Assembly: GCA_019155185.1 (NCBI GenBank)
Contig: CM032811.1
Coordinates: forward strand, 10,498,075-10,562,074
Length of the DNA stretch: 64,000 nt
Origin: Beaufortia kweichowensis
Taxonomy: Eukaryota; Chordata; Actinopteri; Cypriniformes; Gastromyzontidae
Direction of reading: 5' to 3'
The notes under the pieces are model-generated. The model was not told where the DNA came from and made no database searches. It saw only the letters and a program-made list of their open reading frames with translations. The translations under genes and the position numbers were made by a program. This document shows positions 37,584 to 48,000 of this stretch, in pieces. Position 1 is the stretch's first letter. Each line of letters opens with the position of its first letter.

Positions 37584-38991
37584 CTGAGAATAAAGAAAGA
37601 ACAGGGAATATAGTACTAACAATAAAAATCTTTTAATCTGTAAACTATATTTTTTAAACTATATTCCCTTTTAAGAATAGGGAATATAGTACTAAAAATA
37701 AAAATCTTTTAATCTGAAAGTGTGTATTTCAATGTTTGAAATTAATTTTGTAGACAAAATATAATTGTGTTAACATATAATTTTCTTTCATTAGAAAACT
37801 ATAATTATTATATTTTTGAAATGGATTACTTGGACTAAATAATAAATAAAAAACAGGCAATAAGAGTCCGACATAAATAGAAATTCCTTCAGTGTTGTTT
37901 TAAAAGCTTCCCTGGTTGAGACCTCAAGAAGCTGAATGATAAAATGCCAAGATTATGATTTTGCAAATTCTAGACAAAGCATAACTACTTTTGAAGATGC
38001 TAAAATATAACATTTATTAATTTATTTTAAATGTTTATTTCAAACACAATTAATACAGCTACAATTGTGTCATTTTGTGGTTTTGATGAGTTTACTACGA
38101 TTCTAAAATGTGGAAAAAAATCTAAACAACAGTGAGTAAGTGTTTCCAAACTTTTGACTGGTACCGTATGTTTTTTAAGGGTATGATTTGAATAGACAGG
38201 GGTTTGGGGGAAGTTCAGTATTGCAAGAATTCTTACCCTTGGTTGGGAACAGGGGTTGGAGAACAAGTGCACTTTGCCAAAATCATCAGCGGAGGCAAGA
38301 AGATTTTTGTCATGTGACCTGCATACAGCATTAATGTCTGTGCCATCAGCACCTTCTGGCCAGATGCCTAGAAAAAAAGACATGGGTGACCAAACAATAT
38401 TTTGTTCATTTTTTTGATAATTTTTTTATTTGCAGTTAAATGTACCTTTATACTGTGATTTTTATACTATGTACAAAAAGTGACTCACCAAACACAGTGA
38501 AGCCCAGCACACAAGTGGAGGTGGCCCACTCCAGGTTACGCACCACATCTGCACTAGTGATGTGTTTCCCACTGGACGCCTCCCCTTTTTACCAGAGGAC
38601 AAGACACAGGTCAGTATGAGAATGATATCTGATCTTCATTCTCTGACTAAACTGTTAGCAGAACACATAACTCACAGTATAAAATCTCATAGTCGCCTGA
38701 GTTGGTTACAATAAACTGGCTGTCGGTGGACCAGTCAAGATGAGTAACAAAACTGGAGTGTCCCTGTGGATGCAAGACACATTGTATTAAACAAAAAGAG
38801 CTATGCAAGATAAGTAAGATATGTCTGCTGTCGTCAATGAACTCTTGCCAAAGATATTTTTCAAGGGATTTATGCATGTAAAACTCACGGTGCATTTGCC
38901 AACTCGGGTGTACTTCCTGCCATTCTCAGTAACAGAGTAGATGTAAACAAAGTTGTCATGGGATCCCACGGCCAAGTAAGCACCATCTACA

Positions 38992-39037
<46 letters not shown>

Positions 39038-42000
39038 AGAGAGAGAGAGAGAGCGATGATTGCTGATGTGTGCTTCATGAATGTACGTAAAATTTAAAAT
39101 AAAACATGCACCACGCAACGCACCAGGAGAATATTTAACAACTGAGATGATTTCATTGCCATCTGTATGCATAGAAACAAGATCACGTGTGTCGGTGTCC
39201 AGCACCAGCCACCTGTAAGACATTCCAGAATTAAAAATAATGAAAATAAAAAATGTTTCAGTTTAAATAATCAGTTTAATAGAAGATACATTTGCTTTAA
39301 TTTTTCTGTGTTGTCTTTGTTGTGACAGTTAAAGTTCAATCTTATTATTAAGTTTAGACATACCGTCCTGTCATTGTGCCCACAGCAAGCACTGTACCAC
39401 TGGGATGAAATCCAACTGAACGGCCCGGGTCCTAAAGCCCCGACGCCAAAGAAAACAAAAGATAAGATAAAGAATGAACAAATAAGTGTACAATAGGGAC
39501 CAAAGTCCACAGACAAAACCTGCACAGTACACAAAATTACATTATTTTTCATTATGGTGACAAATAATAACCTCAATGGTCTTGCTCCACAGAGGCAGAT
39601 GGGAGCAGGTGTCCCAGAGATAAACCTGTTTGTCCTGACCACACGTCACAAACTGCTCAGTGGTGGGATGCACATCCAGGCCCCACAACTCATCAGTGTG
39701 ACCCTTTCACAAGGAGAATACATAAACACCATAGTAAGAATCACAACTATCCAACACTGGTTTTCTGAAAATCATCTTTAAAAAATCGTGTAGTATCATG
39801 TATACCTGAACAATGGGTGTGAGGGAACCAGAGAAGGAGCCTCGCAGAACAGCGTTTCGGGTCGTTCCCACAAACAGCTTATCTTGCTTTCCTTCCGCTA
39901 AAGTGCGGACAGGGCCAAACGCCTCAGGTACCTGATTACACAAAAACTATTTAGGAAAGTACAGATCCATCTCAGCTGCAACAAGATTGGTTCTAAATTG
40001 AGTTCAGCTGATGTATCTGGATGTAATAAATAAGACAAATACAATGCCTGGAATACATTTTGTTACTAAGAATCTAAAGAGATCAAAAACACCATGTGTC
40101 ATCTTTAAGGGTGTCATTAAAAAGGCTATTTTAATCCACTTAAACCTCTGGATTGAATTATGACATTTCATAGAATTGTTTTGGTGGATTAATGAGACAT
40201 GAAATAAAATGTACCTCAATCTCGCTCTTTTTACGGTAATCGTGGTCCCAGAGCAGCACTTTGCGGTCTTTTCCTCCTCCGGACACCAGCGTGCCATCCT
40301 TCAGCACACACAGAGAGAAGATCCCACCCTCATGGGCTCCCAAAACCACATGGCTGATCTTGTTTCCACCTTTAAACAAATGGTCATCATCAAATTATAA
40401 AACAATATATATTGATGAAGTCATTTAACCAACAGCAGTCACACACATAAAGATTCTGGATAAATTACAAATCTGCTATCTGAATAAATCATTCAGTAAA
40501 ATCTAAAACACACTTTAGATGTTTAACTGCACATTTATTCAATGACCTTTTGCCCAAATGTAGATGTTTCCACTAGAATCTCCTGTGATTGCATCTCCAT
40601 TCTCAGCGAAGGCCACACATAGCACATACTTGGGTTTTTCATGTTTCTGAAATAAAAATCCGTGCATTGAAAATATCATTACAAATCAAGTAACAAGCAT
40701 CACCATCAAGCTGATAAACACAACCTTTCGCCATATAAAAATACAACGAGAGTGTTACGTCAGCATTAAAACCCTTGTTAAACAAAACCATACCACCATG
40801 TGACTTAGTTATAAGTTATAATTTATCATCTAAAATGCCAAACTTATATTGCAGTGCAGGAAGAATATTTATAAGTAAATGACTCAAACCTCAAATAATC
40901 CCTGGCGTTTTGTAAGAGTATTCCCTTCCATTGTCCAGAAATTGAGATGAGACTTCCCACAAGTGACAATCAGGTTAGCCTCCATAGGATGGAAGACGGC
41001 ACCCAGCACTGAATCATTGGAACACTGCAAAGTGGTAATTATATGTGACAAAAATAATCTCTCTACATATTGCTTTTATAAAACCAGGCTAATGCCTTTT
41101 ACAAAATAAAAAGCTAATTTCTTAAATCTTCCCAGCAAACACACATACAGTATGTCAGCTAGACTGAAAGAGTCCATTATCTGCATTGTGCTCATGTCAT
41201 TTGTACACAAACAAACAAATGATAAACATTTTAAGAACACATTCTTTACTATAGTATGTCGGTCACCCGCCCTACCTTAACCTCCGCCAGTAGTTTTTCT
41301 TTCTGCCAGTCCCACACAGACAAAATGTGGTCATTTGCATCATCAACCGCACACAAATGAGCACCTCCATTCTGCAAGGGGAAAAGATAGTAAAGCTTTG
41401 TTAAACACGGTTCATCTGTTCATTTGGTTGTTAATAATTATATATAACCACTGTGCACTATTTGTATATATTATGACTACAGTCAAAACTGAAATGAATA
41501 GTAATACGGAGAGAGAATTTATACAGAATTTCAAACCCCTTACCGACTTAGAAAAGGCCACACAGGTGACAGCCCGGTCAAACACACCCGTTCCTATCAC
41601 ATGAAGCGTGTTCAAACTGACCGAGTCCCAGATACGAACATGAGGCTGCAAAGGCTGATGGGAAACCAAAGAGTGAGTTAACAGACCGATTTACATTAGT
41701 CTTAGAATTGCTTTGATGCAGAATAAAGTGGCAATTTCCATTCACATTAAAGGCCATTTTGAGTGTTTTAGAGCCATAAAATCATTATAGGATTATTTAG
41801 AGCCATGACACATCATTATTCTACAACACAATGTAAATGTTAACTTACTTTTCCATCTTTGGATGTCCCAGCAACTTGTCCAGTTGCTATGGTGACCATG
41901 TCTGGATGGATGGCCAAACTGTAAAGAGAACATTGTTAGGATCAGTGCTTGTCAGGGAAGCGTTCCCGTCTCTCTCTCCAGGGAACCGTAGCATGAATGT

Positions 42001-45000
42001 AGCTTAATCCCCCCCAAAAACGTTCAGTAAACGGCCTGTAATTGTTTTGTGAAGGAGCGAAGAGATTTTAAATCACTCATTCCAGACATGCATTTGCATA
42101 TTCCAAGGCATTACAACACATTGTAGTTTGCCAATTTTACTATATAAAGGATGCTTGCTGTGTTCACACACAGCGTTTAGCAAAAATAAAATCTGTGAAT
42201 TGTTAACATGCATAACCGGAAGGCAAAAAAGATTTGGTTTGATTACGGGTGTATTTGACTATACTGCAGGATAGTCTTATCATGAAGATAAGAGTCTGCT
42301 ATCCAAAGGAAGATCAGACCCTAAAAATGCAAATTTGCTCAGAAACCTGTTAATACTTCCTGACTACATTTGGTGATTTTGTAATATGATGGGCACAGGC
42401 ACAATGTATTTTTTATGAAGATGATAAGAATAAGATAATGTATTAAGATAGGATAAGATAATGTTTTTTCTTCCTGTGTGACATCACAGATTCATTTCTT
42501 GCTTGACGTAGAGCAATACTAAAGGGATAGTTCACCCAAAAACAAAAATGATGTAATAATTTTTAAACACAAAAGAAGATATATTGCAAAACGCTGGTTA
42601 CCGGCACCCATTGACTTCCATTGTACCTTGTGTCCATACTACTAGACCAACTATACCACTAGCTAAAGGTATTGATGATATACACTAAAAAGCCACAAAT
42701 TAGACTAGTAGATAAACCAATGGAAAAACACACACTACCTATATATGTACATGTGTATATAAACTATATAAACTATAGAAAACTATTGGAAAAGAGTGTT
42801 GAAAACATGGACAGTCATTGTAGTTTTACCTAGAATTCCTAAAGTTAAGCTTCTTGAATTTAACATAAAATCTACATATTTACCACTTGACGTCATCATT
42901 ATGGCCCAGATAGTGTCTCTGTTGTTGCTCGTCTACATTGTACAGCACCACTACAGAAGCATTGAAGTACACAATCTCTCCTGTTGGAAGCAGATAAAGG
43001 TTGGAACGACAGTCTCTGCCCCTATAGCCGTATCTGATAAACAGCGTTAAGCAAAAATTTGCAGTAAATAATCTAACTAATGTGCTTATAAGCCAGTATC
43101 ATCATGTGCCACATTTCATAAAGTTTTTACTTCAAGCTATAAGAGATTAGCTTAAATGTAATTAAAGTTTAGTGATGCATTTAAGTTATTATTTGAACTG
43201 TATTGATATACACCTTACTGACTATTGTAAAACAAACAGCATTTAAATTATTCACCATTGATCTTCATGCAACAGTTTACTAACATTTCTATTTCCTGGT
43301 TAATAATAAAGGATACACCCATTGCAGTTTCAGCTTGCGTTCTGGCAGCGCCACCCTGTGATCGAGGCTGTAGCCGTTTCTCAGCTGGTCAGGCATGTGC
43401 ATCGTGATTGGACGGCCACGTATGAACATCCTCACGTAACCATCATCTGTTTGAAAAAAGGACAGAAGCATGAGCTGCCAAACACTAGCAAAAATAAACA
43501 TTTGGTTTGTTAAAGGATGTGTTGTGGTTTTGTTGAGAGAACTGTGTAACTTGCTGAGAGGATCTATTATGTCAAACCATAACAGTTTTGTAATCTGTAA
43601 TGTGTATGATAATGGGATCTGGTGTCGAGCTCATTTTAATTCATGGACTCTTTCTCTCTAGGCTTTGAGTTGTGTTTGTTTCATGCAAAACCAGTAGACA
43701 GAATGCTTGAGTTGGTTGCTAGGGCAACGCTAGGCGGTTAATATGGTATTCTGGGTGGTTCCTAGGTGACGGTTTTTGTGATGTGCACTATTTTATGTCA
43801 AGATAGAAAACAAAACACTTACCGGCATTGAGGGTACATTCTTTGGATTTGCTGCAAGAACACAAGAGACAGAAGTTAGTCATCCATTACTTTATGAACC
43901 ACCAACCTTTAAACATCAAAAATGGCTGCAAAAGGTAAACAAAACATTTAAACCATTTCTGAAAAAGTTTTGTTTGACTTGTGTGCCTTGTGAGCCTGGC
44001 CTTTACAGGTGGTTCTGCTTTCATGTGGTCTCTCTCACAGAAGAAAAGACTGTATTGGAGAAAAGAGCCTGTTTGCACAACCAAAGCTGATTTTCTATAG
44101 GATGGAGACCGTGCACTTACACATGCAGCCGATAAATGTAGCGGCCCACATGAAACATTTTCTGCTTGTTCCTTTTGCGTGCATTCTGTATAACCACACA
44201 GCTTTTCACTTCCTGTATGCTGACACAAGACTGTCTTGACTGACAGCCTATCTTAGGCAGCTTCAATGTACATCAATCGTAAATTGAACCCATCAATCCA
44301 GTATTGACTGATAGAAAATTGGCTCAAAAAGAATGCTTGGGTATCCTAATGAGGACCTCTCTTCAGCACGAGTACAAAAACAGCCTGTTATGTAAAAGGA
44401 AGACAGACAGATTGTGGGTGGCAGTCCAACAATGTTCTGTTTGTGTCCATGCAACCCTGCATAAACCCTTCAACCCTTCATTAAAGCCTTTTCTCAACCA
44501 ATCCAACAATGCTGTTGTGCTCAACCAAATCATATTGGAGCAGTTTACTCAGACTATTTTATCATCGCAAAATAAAAGGTATACTGGCAACAAATCCATT
44601 TTCCCATTGGAACATACTGGAAAAATCCATTTCACCGCTGATCAATCCAGGCTGTGTAGCAAGCATACTCAATATAATGGTGTAAGTATGTAGCAGTAAT
44701 GTGCCTGACCTCAAAAGGAAACTGAGAGCCATATACTAATGGACTAAACACACCCATTCATACCATACATAGTGCTAAAAATGTGTTTCAATTTAAAATT
44801 TTATACAGGGAAAAAACACCACATAATTGCATGCACAAAGTTTTGGAGATCAATTCAAACCTTTATAGGAAGTGAATGACTGACAGACTCTGTTAAAAAC
44901 ATTTACTGGATACATGTTCCTCCAAACCATTTTACAAAAGCACTTAGTCTAATTTGTCTCAGAGTTCGAGTTGTGTGCATGCGTGTTTGTGTAGCAGTGG

Positions 45001-48000
45001 ATGAGTTTCATGTATAATACATATGGCTGAACATCAATAACTCAACTACTGTAGTACAATAGACGAACACGAACAATGCAGAGAGACAGTTCAACTTCAA
45101 TGAGAGTTAGAAACACAATAACTCGGTTTCATCTTAGGAATCAAAGCCAGATGGAAACACACATTTTGGCTACATGACTCACGCACAAAACCTCCAAGGC
45201 AATGCAAAAACCACACGTTACAACAACAAAGTCAACTGCAGATGAAGCATGAACATAAACCAGTAAAACTGTTAGAAAACTACTTTTAAAGTAGAACAAA
45301 ACATAGCTTTTGTGTTCTAGTCTCCATATGGGTAATGACAAAGTCATTCCACATGTGCTTGGTTTATAAATAAAAGGTTTTGGTTGTGTTTTCACACGGG
45401 TGCTGATTAAAACATTCATGTTTGCCAACCACTATTTGCTTTCCTGTAGCAGCTGTTTCATGATCAAACAACCAAACTACCAAAAGTCTCTCAAACCACC
45501 CAAGAATAAATTTACCTTGTTGATCTCTTCATGTTGTATTTCCCGTTATGCAGTGTAAGTGCTGGCTGAACTTTGCAGAAGCGTCAAGCAAACGACTGAG
45601 TTCCTTGTTTGACTTAACTTCAGCCCTGCAGGAATATGGACCTCACTAGCCAATGGCAGAACACTTCCTCTGTAAGCACGACAGCCCCTTTCTGGGTGAC
45701 CACACCTCTCAGTGCTTCAATGCAGTAACATGATGCGCTCTTTGGTTGAGAGACTGTTTCGGTGGTGAGCGTGTTAACCAAAGCTACCATGTGTTATACA
45801 AAGTTTAGTCTCGAACAATCACCACGCTGTAGATAAAACATTATTATCACGTATGATTATCTGCTGAACAAACACCCTGCAGGTTTGCACAGGGAAACTT
45901 GTTTGAACTGACAGTTAACCCTTTATTATACTGGAGCTTTTATTGTGTTGGGTGTCTGTTGATCACATTATTTTTAAGCCTTCTTATTGTAAGGACAATA
46001 ATGCAACTTAACAGTAGTAGTAACATTTCACAGTGTGTAACAAAACATGCTCCTTAATAAGAAACAAAACAATTATCTGCATGCAGGTGAGAAATCCTTT
46101 CCAGCATTTTGCTGTAACAAGTGCACATTGAAACCTAGTAAGTGCTGGGTGTCGCCCTGACCAAATGTTTAGTTTGTCATCTAATTAGACACTGAGACAT
46201 ACAGTACTTTTTAGAGAATAATATATTCCTGTTTTTAATCCACCATACCACACCTAAAAAAAAAAATCATTTATTGTAGTATTTTAATTGGATAAGAAAG
46301 AGTCTGCCCTATGCCAAAATGTCCATTAACTCTCTATGTCTGAGAACAGAATATATTATCCCACTTATTAAGTAATTACCAAATAAGTAAATAAATGTGT
46401 AAAAAAAATTATGTGAGAAATGTGAGACATTTAGGCATTTAGCTGACGCTTTTATCCAAAGCGAATTACAAATATTAGGAGACAATGAAGCGACACATCA
46501 AAAGAGGCAACAATAGTACTAAGAAGTGCTTTACTAAGTTTACAATGTTTTGCAGTGCTAGATAAGTACCTGTAGAGGAAAGAAGAGAGGTTTTTTTATG
46601 ATGTCAGGTGACAAGATTGCAAGGGACAATGTAGTAAACACTACTCTTCATATTTCTTAATGAGAAGTTAATGCTGACTCTGTGATTACCTGTCTCTCTT
46701 TCCACCAGATGAGCTGCTGGACGACGTGGTTCTGCTGCGCGAATCTGCCGCCTCCCTCCTAACCGTGGACAGGCGCTCTGTTGACATACTCTTCCTGACC
46801 AGAGCATGAGGAGAAGGAAAATAACATAATTGCAGCACCAGTTACAATAAAACACAACATTCAAAATTTTCTAGTTGTTAATATCCTGTGCGATTCTGTA
46901 AACATTTTTGTTCATTTATAAATCATTTTTCGTTCTCCACAGAAACACGTAAGATTGTCCCTTTACACTGTCCGTAGTATATACGCGTGTACACGTGATC
47001 GTTTTCGATATTTTGTTTTATTGTTTTGTGTATGTATGCTGTTTAAAAGAATGTGTCTCAGATAAGTATCTGTTGGATTTTACAATGATTAAAATTAGCT
47101 AAATTCACGATATCACAGTTCTGTAGGAAACGCAACATGTCAGATTCGTCCTATTTATACAGCAGCAACAATTTTGGCTCTGGATTACTTCATTTTGGAT
47201 CTGACACGTACACTTAGTGCTAAAAACTGGGCCTTAACACATTCGACATCGAGTTTAATCCCTGGAAGCCTTTACAGTCTGTGCAAGACTGCGTCCTGTT
47301 ACCAGCATGGAAATCTCCAGTGCAGTTTTCATTACTCAATACTGCCACCCCGCGGTCAAACTGGAATACTGCGCTAATGTCACGTGATGTGTGTGAAACA
47401 GGTGAGAGTATTTTCGACAAGCGCTGTTTCAAAATCATGTCTAATGATACCGTCCTGACTTTTAATAAAATCTTGTTTTATATACATAAGGATGATGGGC
47501 ACGGAAATCGTGCACATAAGTCTCACCTTTTGATAGACAAAAGCACTTCTTTCTTAGGAGAGGAAGGTGAGGAAGGATAGCCACTAAGGCGTTTTGTTTG
47601 AACATATCCATTGGTCAGAGGCTTGGATGGCAGGGCTTGCAGTATCTGCCGAACTACAGGGATAAAGGAAGTCATGAAAACACAGTTGAGATAACATGGA
47701 AATTTAACCTCCCACATGAAAGCTTTTTATAGCAACTTAATATTGGGATATTTCTGTACTATAGTCATATATATGCGGCCTATTAGTTAACTTCTAGTAA
47801 TGTTGCATCTCCTCCAGTTGCTGAAAAGATTTTGTAATTATTTACATTTTTTAAATTTGCAATGTTTTGAACCCTAACCTTTCGTAGGTCCCCCTTTCTT
47901 GCTGCTGGTGTGGGTGATCTCCTCGCAGCATCCCAGCCTTCTCAAAGCATCTGCCAGTGCTGCTTTCAACAGCTGGATCTCATCCTCCTGAAGCTGCACC

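Noticed and set aside
41646..41654. Shorter eml2 exon 9 using the downstream AG as main acceptor
   Set aside because: It would remove PLQ from a segment that the family keeps (DGKPLxPHVRIWD); retained only as an alternative.
43715..43728. X-box in eml2 intron as a real RFX site
   Set aside because: It lies in gttgctagg-type sequence, a common fish simple repeat, so the match may be fortuitous.
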